Source: Botryotinia globosa | Lineage: Eukaryota > Ascomycota > Leotiomycetes > Helotiales > Sclerotiniaceae | Direction of reading: 5' to 3' | NCBI GenBank assembly: GCA_014898425.1 | Contig: RCSZ01000006.1 | Location: 496,001-560,000 of the forward strand | DNA length: 64,000 nucleotides | Shown here: positions 1 to 11,534 of the stretch, piece after piece | Layout of the letters: each line of letters begins with the position of its first letter | How positions within the stretch are numbered: the first letter of the stretch is position 1 | Made by a program: the position numbers and the translations under genes | The notes under the pieces: generated by a model | The model's input: the letters and a program-made list of their open reading frames with translations, nothing else | The model's database searches: none | Told to the model about the DNA's origin: nothing

Positions 1-1315
1 GACCCTCGGATTGGACTCAAGCAGATGAAGCACAGGCATATGGAAGATGCTTGACAGAAGCTCTGGAGGACAATGGCCGAGCGTGGGCTGATGGAAACAT
101 TCGCATTGGCGACTACATTCTGTTGAGTAAGTTTTTACTAATCTTAAATAGAGACTCATCTGACATCTTCTAGTCGATTCTGATACTCGTGTCCCCACGG
201 ATTGTTTATTGGATGCTTGCACTGAAATGGAACTATCTCCCGAGGTTGGCATTATGCAATTCTCGTCTGGTGTTATGCAAGTCGTCAATACTTATTTCGA
301 AAATGGTATCACCTTCTTCACGAATTTAATTTATACTGCTATCAGATATACTGTTTCGAACGGAGATGTCGCTCCTTTTGTTGGTCACAATGCTATTCTA
401 CGCTGGTCAGCCATTCAGCAGGTTTCATATGTAGACGAGGATGGATATGAAAAGTTCTGGTCAGAGTCTCATGTATCTGAAGACTTCGATATGTCTCTTC
501 GCCTTCAAGTAAATGGGTACATTATTCGCTTGGCTGCATGGGCTGGTGAAGGATTTAAGGAGGGTGTGTCATTAACCGTTTACGATGAACTTGCCAGATG
601 GGAGAAGTATGCATATGGTTGCAACGAACTTCTCTTCCACCCATTACGTATGTGGTTCTACAAAGGTCCATTTACTCCTCTCTTCAAAAGCTTCTTGTTC
701 TCCAATATTCGATTCACCTCGAAGATCACAATTATCTCATACATTGGCACCTATTATGCCATTGGAGCTGCCTGGATCTTAACCACGGCCAATTACTTCG
801 CTATTGGATGGTTCAACGGATACCTTGACAAATACTATATCGATTCCTGGAAAGTTTGGTTCTCCATCGTCATCGTGTTTAACGGTCTTGGAAACATCGC
901 ACTAGCAGGAATGCGCTACCGAGCCGGCGAGCGCAGTCTCGGCTTTTCCCTCTACGAAAACTTCAAGTGGACATTGATGTTGGCCATCTTTCTCGGTGGT
1001 CTCTCCCTCCACGTTTCTCAAGCTCTCCTCTCGCACATGTTTGAAATCGATATGACATGGGGTTCTACATCTAAAGAAGCAGAATTCAGCAATTTCTTCA
1101 TCGAAATCCCAAAGGTCTTGAAAAGTTTCAAATACTCGATGATATTTTCCCTCCTGGGCATATCCTGTATTGTGGTTCTGGCCACTGCACCTTTCATTCC
1201 GTACGATTGGCGTATTCAGGATTTCGTGGCCATTCTACCTATGGCTACGGTTACGGGGAGTCATTTACTCTTACCCATTGCTTTGAATCCGGCGCTTATG
1301 ACGTTCTCGTGGTAA
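1..1315 (+). CDS. GT2 family membrane glycosyltransferase (5' truncated by window)
   Basis: The 5' end lies outside the window. The visible part is two exons, 1-126 and 174-1315, around a 47-bp GT-AG intron. The frame runs through the junction as LLIDSDTRVPTDC, so the GT-A DxD motif (DSD) sits on the splice. SEDFDMSLRLQ supplies the second acidic motif and LARWEKYAYG sits where family-2 processive enzymes have Q/RxxRW. The C-terminal half has about five hydrophobic segments (around ISYIGTYYAIGAAWIL, WFSIVIVFNGLGNIAL, LMLAIFLGGLSLHV, IFSLLGISCIVVLA and LLLPIAL), as in membrane-bound hyaluronan/chitin-synthase-like GT2 proteins. By family knowledge it would transfer a nucleotide-sugar unit to a growing polysaccharide at the plasma membrane. 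It resembles the fungal GT2 type linked to hyphal surface formation, but that assignment and the product sugar are inference. Confidence 0.85.
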
Positions 1316-2175
1316 GGGCGCTGTGAGGCTTTCAAGCTCTTATTATTTGCTTGGCTTGTGTAAAGGAAAACGCTACAGGTTTGGGTTAGAGGGGTTCTGG
1401 TCTTGGGGTTAGGGTGTTTATGTTTATAGGGAGGACGCTTAGCTATGCCCTACATTGCCTTTTACATGTGAGATATATTAATAAATTCATCATCAAATTG
1501 ATACATAGATGAATAGATTGTTTTGTCACAATAGCATGATCACAGAATAGGTGAATTTTAGCTATGCATTGAATGGAATGTAGGATATAGATGCTGGCTG
1601 TTAAAAGTTAGAGATAAACATGACTAGACTCTTGAGGAGGTTTCTGGTTACTTGCTAGAGGAAGGGGAAGAGATAGAGATTTTGGGATTTTGATTTTGAT
1701 TTTGATTTTGATTAAATTTAGATTTGTAATCTTACATTACAGATTGATATGAGGGTTTACGGATTTAGAAATAAATATAATAAATGAAAAGGTTTATAAA
1801 AATAAATATAAATAGATATACAAATGAATGGTAATAAATACTATAATTATTGAATAGGAGAATATCAATCAAGGATTCTTTTCATCTCCCACTAATTAAA
1901 CAATATAATTTGCAGACCTCATTCTCAACTAAGAGCTGGGGGATATGAGAGTCGAGGGAGCGTGTGGTTTCTGTGAGGACTTGTATTTTATTAATATATA
2001 CCAATTCTTGTAGAGAATCGAGGATCATGTAAAATCTTACCACGACTTTCTTCTCAAAAAGACTCGTGTCTGGCGTAATTATGTGATTCAATTCGCTTTT
2101 GCGGATTTCCCAACTGATTTCCTCATAACTTCAAACAAGTCTTTGGGATCCGTCACTTCCCACTTTCAAATCGTA
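1316..2175. other. 3' flank of GT2 gene, AT-rich spacer
   Basis: No gene seen. It holds a short GATTTT hexanucleotide run at 1686-1713 and AT-rich low-complexity DNA from about 1770. Confidence 0.6.
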
Positions 2176-2685
2176 AGAGTTTAGGCCCCGGCTTATCACA
2201 CACTAAGCGAAAACACACCAAAAAGCCTTATTTCTTCAATTTTTGAATTATATATTATTCCAATTAATCTTTGAATCAAATTTATAAAATTTATTCTAAT
2301 AATAAATAATTAATAAAATTATATAAAAAAATGAGCGAATTATTTTTAATAATTTTCTTGATAAAATTATAGGTATTTAAAATTGGAATTCCTGAAATTT
2401 TCAAAAAAATCGATTTTTTTATATAGGAAAAGTATTATATATTAAAAAATTTGAAGATTTTCAATTTTAAATATTTATAACTTTATTCAAAAAATTATTA
2501 AAAAAATTTCATTTATTTTTTCAAAAACTAATTATAGATATTATTTAAATAATCAATTTTCAAATTATATCTTTTATTCATTAAAGAATTATAAAAATAA
2601 TTAATTTATATAGAAAAACAACATTTTTGTAGAGATTTTGTTACGAAATAGAGTGGTGTGCGATAAGCCAAGGCCTAAACTCTTA
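2174..2685. mobile_element. AT-rich MITE-like element with terminal inverted repeats
   Basis: The left end (2174-2208) reads TAAGAGTTTAGGCC..GGCTTATC..CACAC. The reverse complement of the right end (2651-2685) reads the same with a few mismatches. Each end is a TA dinucleotide followed inward by AGAGTTTAGGCC, which fits a TA target duplication of the Tc1/mariner kind. The interior (about 440 bp) is extremely A+T rich, has no ORF, and looks mutated by RIP. It is non-autonomous; no transposase is present. The boundaries are read from symmetry. The superfamily assignment is inference from the TA flanks only. Confidence 0.75.
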
Positions 2686-3102
2686 TATATTTTCTTCGCT
2701 ATCCAACAATATCGAAACCCCTAAATATGGAATTTCGACTACGAATTCAAACAATATCACCACTCATAGAAAGTTTTCAGAAACAAACAAGCCGCTCGCT
2801 TAAATTACTATAAAACTATCCCTACCCATTGAAAACATGTGTTCGATTGATCAAGAATTGATGAATTTTCAAGATAGGTGAATTAGAAACACTTATCCAC
2901 CTGCTAACACCTACCTCAGATACCAATCTCTCGCCATTTCACCGAAGCTCAAAGGGTCAGTTTCAGATCTAAAATTTGTTCATCTGTCGTTGGAATTTTA
3001 AAGCGGTGTCGCCAAGTGTATGTATGTCGAAATGAAGTGAAATGGTGAAATGGAACAACGAAATCTGCTAATATTATATCACTTTACAGTAATTTTTGAC
3101 TC
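2686..3102. other. Intergenic, 3' of monooxygenase gene
   Basis: Nothing recognisable beyond the probable 3' UTR of the minus-strand monooxygenase. Confidence 0.5.
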
Positions 3103-5189
3103 TTATATATTGCGATCTGCTGCAAGGGCTCCAGATTTCATGACTTCCAACCACGCCGGATCTATGGCCTCTTCATTAAGATATGGTGATATATCCGCAC
3201 CTTTTGTACGATTGGAAATCGTGAAGCCGAGGCCAAGGTATGCCCATCTTGATCTCGGTGAGTACTTAAATAGCTCGCTTATGACGGATTGTGATGTCAA
3301 AGTCACTTACGGGTTATGTTTATTTTGGTATGTTATGTTATAATCTTCGTACCTTGGGTCCTCTATCACCTCCATATAATGCAAGGAGCTACCGGGCCAA
3401 ACCGCATTTACTCGTCCTGTCTCATTATCTTTTCGGGATTAGTAACTGAGAGACAGGCGATGAACATGAGGCTTTACTTTTATACCAAGAACGACAACCT
3501 GAGCCTGAGCTCCAAACAGTTTTCTTCATGAACTCTTGCGTATGTGCATTGAAAAGATCCGTCATATCTTGCTTTGGAGCGATAGACTTGATGAATTCTT
3601 TCTGCATCTTTTTGATGAGTTTGATAGCATAATTAGCTACCTCGCCAAGAGGCCCCAAAACGGATCCATTTGTAATGGGCCATGTTGGTCCAATGAAAGT
3701 AATGAAATTTGGTATATCTGGTACCGCGAGACCTGTGATTTGTCAGCCAATGCCTCTCTTGCACAAGTGAACAGAATTGATTTTACTTACCAAGATACGA
3801 TTCTGGGATTGTCTTCCATTTTTCTCGAAGATCAACTCCATTTTGACCTATTATTGGGAAGCGAGGGCGATATGAGACATCAAAGCCTGTGGCACAGATT
3901 ATTGTATCCACTTTACATTCCTGACCTTCGCTGTCAATAACAGAGTCTTCTGTAATCTCCTCAACTGCAGAAAAATGAACATCTACGTTTGGCTCTTGAA
4001 TCGCCGTCATATAAGGATCACCTACATCATTAGCTGGGCCCCTTAATTATAGGGAGTGCTTACCAGGAGTAATTCTGCGACAACCGAGAGAGAAACTAGG
4101 AGTCAAGCCTTGCAGCAGCCTCTTATCTTTGATAATGTCGGCCATTCGTGCCCCAAACAATCTTTGAGCATCTTTCTGAGCCTTGCTGTCCCGGAAGAAT
4201 AAATCCCAAAGGCCATTTATCCTATTTTCCAAGTACTTTGTATGCTCCATAAGCGCCGGCAAGTCGTTTCTAAAGTTTTCACGTTCCTCCAGTGTATATT
4301 CTTTGCTTCTTCCATCATTTCCAGCGACTGAGATGAACCATACCGGAGTACGTACGTAAACATCAATGTGCTTAACGTGGGATTGCATGTTAGGCAATGT
4401 CTGAATCGAAGAAGCGCCGGAGCCAATGATTGCCACGGACTCATTCTTCCATTGTTCTTCTTGATAGTCATCTGGCCATCTTGCCGTATCTATTTCCAGT
4501 CAGTGTTTATTCCATGAACAGAAAGTGGCAGATATCAACACACGAATAACTTTTCCTTTAAATTTCTCAATACCCTTGATATCCGGCCATTTGAAATTAT
4601 TCAATATACCTGTTGCATGGAGTAACAAGTCACACGTCTCCTCGAATTGCTTCTCGCCAGACTCTGATGCCTGCTTCATCTTGACAGTCCATTTCCCAGT
4701 GTCCTCGTCCCAAAAACACCCGACAATCTCAGTATTGAAGGTCATGTATTTTTTAAGATCGAAAACTTCGCAGACCTTGTCCAGATAATTCCATATATCT
4801 TTGGAACCACTAGCATATTTTGGCCAATCAGGGTTGAGAGCAAAAGGGAATGCATATGCGTGTGAAGGAACATCGCAAGCGGCGCCTGGGTATCTATTTT
4901 CGTACCAAGTTCCTCCGATGTCAGGATTCTTTTCGTAAATGACATGCTCAACACTGCTCAACTTAGTATTGATATCTGTGCTATACATTGGGTGGTGCCC
5001 TTACTTCTGGCATTGTTTCTGGATATGATATGCCATCATGATCCCTGAAACTCCTGCACCAATTGTGAGGACCTTGAGGCGTCGATTGTTAGGATCACGA
5101 AAGGTAATATCAGGTATCTGATAACCATCGGCTGGAATATTCAACGAAGCGTCGCTTTGCGTGGTCAACCGAGAAATATCTGGCGCCAT
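3103..5189 (-). CDS. FAD-dependent Baeyer-Villiger type monooxygenase
   Basis: Seven exons on the minus strand: 5189-5005, 4953-4544, 4489-4064, 4021-3791, 3732-3478, 3416-3311 and 3253-3103, giving 587 aa in an unbroken frame. The FAD-binding GAGVSG is at about residues 44-49. The Baeyer-Villiger fingerprint FKGKVIHTARWP (F-x-G-x3-H-x3-W-P) spans the exon 2/3 junction near residues 192-203, and a second Rossmann motif IGSGAS follows. The order matches class B flavin monooxygenases of the sterigmatocystin StcW-like group, which use FAD and NADPH to insert oxygen next to a ketone. The last acceptor is ambiguous: AG at 3255-3254 or AG at 3249-3248, both in frame, differing by two residues before WAYLGLGF. 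The start ATG at 5189 is the first in frame. No biosynthetic backbone gene lies beside it, so the substrate is unknown. Confidence 0.9.
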
Positions 5190-6360
5190 GTTTAGAATTG
5201 GAAGAAACGAGATTGAGACTTAGGATCTAAGAAAGAGAGTCTCGGGGGTATGATAGAAAGGAAGTCTATAATACCAAATGTATGAGAATTTGAGGAAAAG
5301 CAGACCACTTTCATATCTAATGTCGCCTTGTAATTAAGGAAACTTCAAGTCCCCTTCCTACCCCGCACACGTATTGCATAACTTTAATATGCATGTTATA
5401 CACGCGCACATGAGGCTGTATTCGATTGCCAACCTTCGGGAGAACCATATCCTGGATACCTACCTACCTGGGTCGCATGCACCAGATGTTATCTGATGAA
5501 TGAATTGTGTGTGCATTATCCCATATTTGCCACTTGCATAATAGGTAGTGATAGATGAGGGAATTGCATAACTATATGTGCCATCTTGCCTGGAGCTTGA
5601 GTGTTGTAAAAGATCGATCAGTCAAGATACCTATATAATGGCAAGATGGATGATGGATTGATGATGATGATGATGATGATGGACATGGCAATGGATGTTA
5701 GAAATCCACCTGATAATCACGTGTCGTAACACGTACCGATTGATAAGGCTTTAGATAAGGAATTATGACTAATCCTATGATGCATGTTGTACCTTCAAGA
5801 CAAAGCCTATCAAGAGATCTTTTAGCATCTAAATTTAGTACCACATGGTTATTATCTTTCCTTTATTAATGCTATAATTATTATATCTACACCATAATAA
5901 CCAGGTAATTAGATAGAGGAATTTATCAACAGTCAAACATTCATTTCTGCTGTAGATTGTGTGTTCCTGGTCCTGGTGGTCCACCAGTCCCAATAAGTTT
6001 GATTACCTAATACTGTTAGCTCATAAGATCTCCATCCGCATCCACATCCACATCCACACCCCCATCTCATCCCATTCTCTTACCCTCTTTTCCATCATTA
6101 AACATCTTACCCATACCATACCTAGGTACTGGTACATTTTCATCACTTATCGCTCATACTCACTCAATCCTCACTCAATCTATTGATGCAATCTTAATAT
6201 ATTATTCATATCAAATCTATTTCCCTGTTCCTCTTTCTCTTCAAACATTCTTTTGTAGAATTGATTTACCCCTCGACTTGTTCCACTGTCATTCTATACT
6301 ACTTGCTAGGTACCTGGGTATTCTCTCGAAGAAGAACACCTTTTACATCGAAAGGCGACC
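5190..6360. other. Divergent promoter region between monooxygenase and EAF genes
   Basis: No gene seen. An ATG/GAT trinucleotide run lies at about 5661-5682. Stretches rich in CATCC/CACATCC precede the EAF start. The ACGTGT inverted repeat is listed separately. Confidence 0.5.
5719..5734. promoter_or_regulatory. ACGTGT/ACACGT inverted repeat, possible bHLH/bZIP site
   Basis: A perfect 6-bp inverted repeat (ACGTGT, 4-bp spacer, ACACGT) lies about 530 bp upstream of the monooxygenase start. CACGTG/ACGT half-sites are bound by fungal bHLH and bZIP factors. A regulatory role here is inference. Confidence 0.3.
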
Positions 6361-7292
6361 ATGACTACAGCAATAGATTGGGATAAGCCGGGGAAATACC
6401 CCGTCGTGCTCAGCGATGCCTTACTTGGAAAATCTACCAACAACACATATACTGGCATAAGATGCATGTTGGGTCGTCTCAATGTAATAGAATCATCGAC
6501 TGACAATTGTTAGACAATCACAAACCTGATCCCTCTATCGGAGCCCCCGCGAATTCAGCACAGCTGAAGTCTTCTTCCGATCCCAATTCTGCGAATTACG
6601 ATCTCTCTCTTTCAGATAACAATGATGATTATTCATATACCGGAGCTCGAACCTCCGGCGACGGTCAATTTATACTTACATTCGATCCCGTTAGAAAGGT
6701 CTTGGTTTTGGATCGCATTGATTCCACATTCGATATGAACTTGAGGAGCGCACCGTGGACTGATGACGTCGCTCAATTACAATCTCAATATGAGCAGCTA
6801 GAGCCACCGATGAAGACTATCATTAAGGAACCTCAACCTAAAGTACCACAAAAGAAGGCTCCAAAATCAAAGGCTCCAGCAGCAACAAAAGCAAAACCTG
6901 CTCCTCGTGCGAAGGCAGAGAAGGCACAGAAGCCAAAACCACCACCGCGTGAACCAACGCCCGAACCAGAAGAAGATTCGGATGATGGTTTCACGGTTGA
7001 ATTTCCAGATGGGCAGAGCTCGCATCAACAATATGAGTACAGGGCACCGATTTTTCAAAGAGAGCCAAGCGAAGAAATCAGTGATGAAGATGAGGATGCA
7101 GATGCAGATGCAGATCACGATGGAATCTATGAGCAAAATCATGATGTTGATCATTTCAAACTACCTAGTCCAGTCAATAACCCTGGAGTCATGGGTGATC
7201 AAGATGAAATGGATCTGGAGGCTGATTTTGAGGCGGAAATGGAAAAGGCGCTGCTGATGCAGGAAGAAAGTGATGAAAGTGAAGAGGAATGA
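6361..7292 (+). CDS. EAF-type RNA polymerase II elongation factor
   Basis: Two exons, 6361-6463 and 6514-7292, encode 293 aa. The N-terminal ~110 residues (GKYPVVLSDALLG, YTGIRYNHKPDPSIG, then GQFILTFDPVRKVLVLDRID) match the EAF N-terminal domain, the partner of ELL in stimulating Pol II elongation. The rest is disordered: a Lys/Pro/Ala-rich basic stretch, then a very acidic C-terminus (DEDEDADADADHD, EESDESEEE), as expected for a transactivating EAF tail. The intron (50 bp) must start with GC rather than GT (GCATGT...TTAG) to give the conserved IRYNHKP. The GT donors nearby give a stop or replace the conserved Tyr. The call is secure; the intron type is inferred from frame and conservation. 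Confidence 0.88.
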
Positions 7293-7305
7293 ATCTCAAC
7301 ATGTG

Positions 7306-7339
7306 TATTGCAGCCATGCGTATTGCAGCCATGCGTATT
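7306..7339 (+). repeat. 15-bp tandem repeat in EAF 3' flank
   Basis: The unit TATTGCAGCCATGCG is present twice in exact copies followed by a partial third (TATT). It lies 14 bp after the EAF stop codon. Confidence 0.8.
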
Positions 7340-8147
7340 GGAACGTATTTCAAACAAAAGGGCGTTTCGTAAGGGGTTGGAGTATTTCATGGGGAATATG
7401 GCAATTAGGATTCTCGTGTTGGCATACACAGTAGGTACGGGAAGCATATCACACTCGTGGGCGATGATGGAAAATACATCATTATCTTACAGCATCATTT
7501 AGTTTCTTTGGACAAATTCTAACAAACCAGTGCAAAATCATTCTTACCATTCTAAAAATAGCCTCCGTGATTGCAAGTGCTTTCTTTGTTTGATCTAAAA
7601 GAAATGTCGCCCTTTTTGCAAGAATAAATCGCTCATGGCCCTTTCATCAATCTCTATGAGCTCATCTTCTGTCAATCGACGTAAAGAAATAATCGCAGTA
7701 TAACGAACATCCCCGCCACACAATTGTTTTATGTCCACAAGCTCGAAGTATTTGCACATCATTTACTCCATTTTTATCATGTTTGTAATCGACGGCTCGT
7801 CTCGTTTTCATAAAGGATTCAACACACAATGTCAAGGCAATCATGAACAGCGCAGATTCTAGACAAACCCCCTTTCAGACTACTAAACATGTCTATGTTG
7901 AGCCCAACAGTAAATGAAGTCATACTCAATCTTACTCGACGATGAGCTAGCTATTCCTGACATGGTTCAAATGGACAGTCGTTCTTCGGGAAAGGAATTG
8001 AGCAGTCGAAGGTTTAGTCGTTTGCGGGACTGTTGTGGTTTTATGCGTTCTGTTTTATTATCGATTTAAGTCGAGAAATATTTCCAAGGTTCGATAAGAA
8101 TTGGGGGTTTGTTCATCGGCTTTTCGCTTTTAGATCTGTTTATTGCG

Positions 8148-8174
8148 TAGTTGTGTAGTTGTGTAGTTGTGTAG
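8148..8174 (+). repeat. TAGTTGTG octanucleotide repeat
   Basis: Three exact copies of TAGTTGTG plus TAG, in noncoding DNA upstream of the SET-domain gene. Confidence 0.8.
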
Positions 8175-9298
8175 ATTGTTCTTGGTCGCAATATTCGCTA
8201 GCTATCATTTTGTGTATATTGTGTATATCAATCGAGGTATCTTACATTTGCAACAGCTGTTAGACATCTAATTCGACCGGGAAATATATACAGTCCGAAT
8301 CGCTTCAGAAGGATTTGGTATCGCAGCCAATGGTAATATAATGCAAGAAACTACTTTACTCACGCAAACCCTCACATCCAACTTACCTAACCCGTCGAAC
8401 GTCCATGTCCATCCCCGACCAGCTGCATGGCCAGAGTCATCCATGGCTTTTTCCTCGTACATTAATCAATCTAATCGGAATGCCGAATTCTACAAGTTAT
8501 CAAGGCAATTAATCATCGGGTGTTGGACATACGGTCAAAGGATTTTTGGCCGCGTGTGTGTTTATGTGTTTATGTTTGTGTGTGTTTTTGTCTTTGTAGG
8601 ACATTCACTATATTCCAGAAACCTTGGTGGAAATTCTCTGGCTTGTCATATATTCAGACCAGACAGCCTGTTGAATCAAAGCGTTTGATTAGGTACGAGA
8701 AGATTTTCCTAAAGGTAGAATATGCTATCACATCTCGACGTGTACATTTCGAATCGAGGAGGAGATTTATATCACGTGCACTGTAGGATAGGATGTGGGA
8801 AGTAATTTGGGGATTGGGGATTTGCGGACTAGACTGATTAGACTTGATAATGGATGGATGGATAGACGGATGGATGTCTTCCGAAGGTTGGTGAAAAAAC
8901 TGATGGTGCCGTGGTGGTATTCTTATATAGTAATACGCCCTGTCAGGGGTCAATGCTACCTCGACTCCTTGTCGTAGGGAAAGGCGTACCGTTCACGGCG
9001 TAAATTGCTCAATTCTATGGATTCAAAGAGAGAGGAAAATAATTAAATCTCATTCTTTGATTACTTGTTCTCGAATGCGATTGTAACCGCATGCGGGGAT
9101 GTTCTTTCATGGCACAATGTATGGGTTATGGTAGATCAAGCACAAAGAGTTTGGATTTATTATATGGGGTTGTGAGTAGACAGTGGGAGATACGTTGATT
9201 GTGAGAGCTATAGCTTGGTTTATGCTATTGATACATCTATTGAAATATCACATTCATCCACAAGGTACCAGCAAGCCACACGACGCAATCATCTCGTA

Positions 9299-11534
9299 AT
9301 GGCTAATTGGTTCGGTTGGGCCCCATGGGCAAAGAAGCCGAGGGGGCGACAGCCCCGTCCGCGACCGGCTGATCGCGATTCACGACCCTCTTCTGACTCT
9401 CAGTCTCGGTCTCGGTCTAGATCCTCATCTCGACCTCCTAGAAGACGGTCTAGTGTGCTTAAACCGGCTGAAAGATTAGCGAGAGAGAAGATGGCAGAGA
9501 AAGAGAAAGAGATGGAAGCGGAAAAATTAACATCGATGGATCCCGCTGCGAGAGCTGCTTACAACGAGCAGAAGAAAATCCAGCATGAGAAAAGGATCCA
9601 AAAGCTGAAAGGAAAATTTGCAAGTCGTAAGAAGAAATTGGCAGAGAAACATCAAGAGAAAGTCATGGAAGAAAACCTTGGGTGGAAAAGAAAACATGAA
9701 GATGATGCTGTGGTCCAAGCCGCAAAGAGAAGACGGAAATTTTTGGAAAATCGAGGAAAGAAAGTTCCAGTGTCGCAAGCGGTAGTGACGAATATTGAGC
9801 GAGAGAGACATAGAACGCATACTACGGAATTGTTTGAAAAGATTTATGCGGATCTTCAATATCACTTCTTGCACCCTACTTTGATCAATTCCGATGCGTA
9901 CGATCCTTATGAAGGGTTATTTGACGACCTTTCTGGGGTATACTTGCGGTTTCTATTCTTAGCTCAGAACCCTGAAGACATTGCGGGAGGTATAGGCACT
10001 GACAGTGCTTGTGTTCTGATGCTTTCACAAAATTTCCGCACCGCATTGACTTACGGAGAATTGCCTGATGGAAACTTCGCCAGGTCCGGTCAAGAGGGGT
10101 ACTCACATACTGTCAGATGGGAAGAATTCCAATTAAAGCTCCAGTTGGAACATTTTAGCATTAGAGGCTTTGCTATCGCACGACATATTCCATATATGAA
10201 GGTTTTTGGTCGCAGCGGCGTGAAGACGTTTGAGGGAGATCTGTGGCCAGCGAATTTGAATCTGCAGCTCGATCCCTCGATCAGAGATCCGTTTGAGGTG
10301 TGTCTTGGAGGGGATGGAACAGTTTATCCTTGCTTGTTCACACCTCTTCCTGGAGAGGCCAAATCTGTACATCAGGGTGTCTCCAAGGTTCCATTCAGGA
10401 ATCCGAAAGAAAATGTAGAAAATTTGGGACCTGCAAAAAACCGTGTGGTACCGCTCCGCTTTCAAAATCTGAAGGCCAATATATTCAACAGAGAGATTTT
10501 CAAACAATATGCTCCCCCATCAACATGGCCACCGAGCTGGGAGTATCCACCTGCGGATATTCAGCATCCATGTCGAGAATGGGGGAAGAACTATCCGTTG
10601 TGTGTTGCTTGTGGTCTCCGAACGCGGCCTCTGGAAGTAGCAGAAGAAGAAGTCCAGAAGAATCCAGAAGAATCTGAGAATCCAGAAGAATCTGAGAATC
10701 CAGAAGAATCTGAGAATCCAGAAGAATCTGAGAATCCAGAAGAAGCAGAAGAAGCAGCTGCAGCGAAAGCACCCGAAAAGGAGTCTAACTGTCGCTGCAA
10801 GACGATCGATGTTTTCGATCGAATCTTGGTAGAGATCAAAGAATATCATTCCGAATCCACGTCCACAATGGCTCACTCTGTTGACCGCGGAGTCAGGATT
10901 TTACAAAATATCCCACGAGGTCATATCATCTCAGAAGTCCTTGGAGAATTCATCCCACTTGGTGCTGAGAGTGCTTTCAAGTGTCCTTCGACATACTCTG
11001 TAGACTTTCATGCACCTCCTACCGTCGATAAGTCTGGGAAAGTTTTAGAGATTGACCCGGATGTTGTAGTGAAGAAGACCATTGACACCAACACAGAACC
11101 GATCGCAACGTTGATTACTGGCCACAAAGGTGGATGGACTAGGGTGATTAATAATGGCACGAGTCAAAAATCCAATGTTGAATTCCGCTCGGAAGTCTGG
11201 GCAGGGAAATTACGCATCACTGTTAGAGCGTTGAGAGATATAAACTTTGGAGAACAATTATTTGGTATGTTCCCCCCCAAATCATCGCCCTATTAACGCT
11301 TTATCGTGTTTTTCTATGATACTTGTGAGATTTCCAAGGGGACGCTTTATACTTCGACTTCTTTAGAGACACTCTGGGAGAATTTCCAAAGACAGAATTG
11401 CTTACTGACTTCTCAATCCTGCAGTCCGATGGGGAGACTCGTACCTTGAACCTGATGGGCAAACGATGCATGCTGAAAAGAAAGATCAAGCTGAGAGACT
11501 ACCAATGAGAGCACTGAGCGGATTCTATAAGTGA
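9299..11534 (+). CDS. SET-domain protein with acidic hexapeptide repeats
   Basis: Two exons, 9299-11264 and 11425-11534, encode 691 aa. A 160-bp intron joins the frame as EQLFVRWGDSY. The N-terminus is Arg/Ser- and Lys/Glu-rich, probably coiled. A tandem block of the hexapeptide NPEESE (4.6 copies, 10661-10744) precedes the C-terminal domain. From about residue 530, RGVRILQNIPRGHIISEVLGEF is the SET beta-strand start and LRDINFGEQLFVRWGDSY the SET end. The lysine-methyltransferase motif NHSC is replaced by INNGTSQKSN, so methyltransferase activity is doubtful. The upstream in-frame start at 9215 is TTG, so the ATG at 9299 (MANWFGWAPW) was chosen. The role is unknown; such SET proteins are numerous in Leotiomycetes. 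Confidence 0.82.
10661..10744 (+). repeat. 18-bp coding minisatellite (NPEESE repeat)
   Basis: Unit AATCCAGAAGAATCTGAG repeats four times exactly, then 12 bp of a fifth copy, inside the SET-protein reading frame. The near-perfect identity suggests recent expansion or contraction. Confidence 0.9.

Larger units (their letters stand above)
7293..9298. other. Long intergenic region with short tandem repeats
   Basis: No gene can be supported in these 2 kb. Visible items are a 15-bp tandem repeat just after the EAF stop (7306-7339), an 8-bp TAGTTGTG repeat (8148-8174), a GT/TTTATGT-rich tract near 8555-8595, and TGGA repeats near 8850-8876. Part may be the long 5' leader of the SET gene. Confidence 0.5.

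Noticed and set aside
3103..7292. Secondary-metabolite cluster around the monooxygenase
   Set aside because: No synthase, cyclase, P450 or pathway regulator is present nearby; the neighbours are housekeeping genes.
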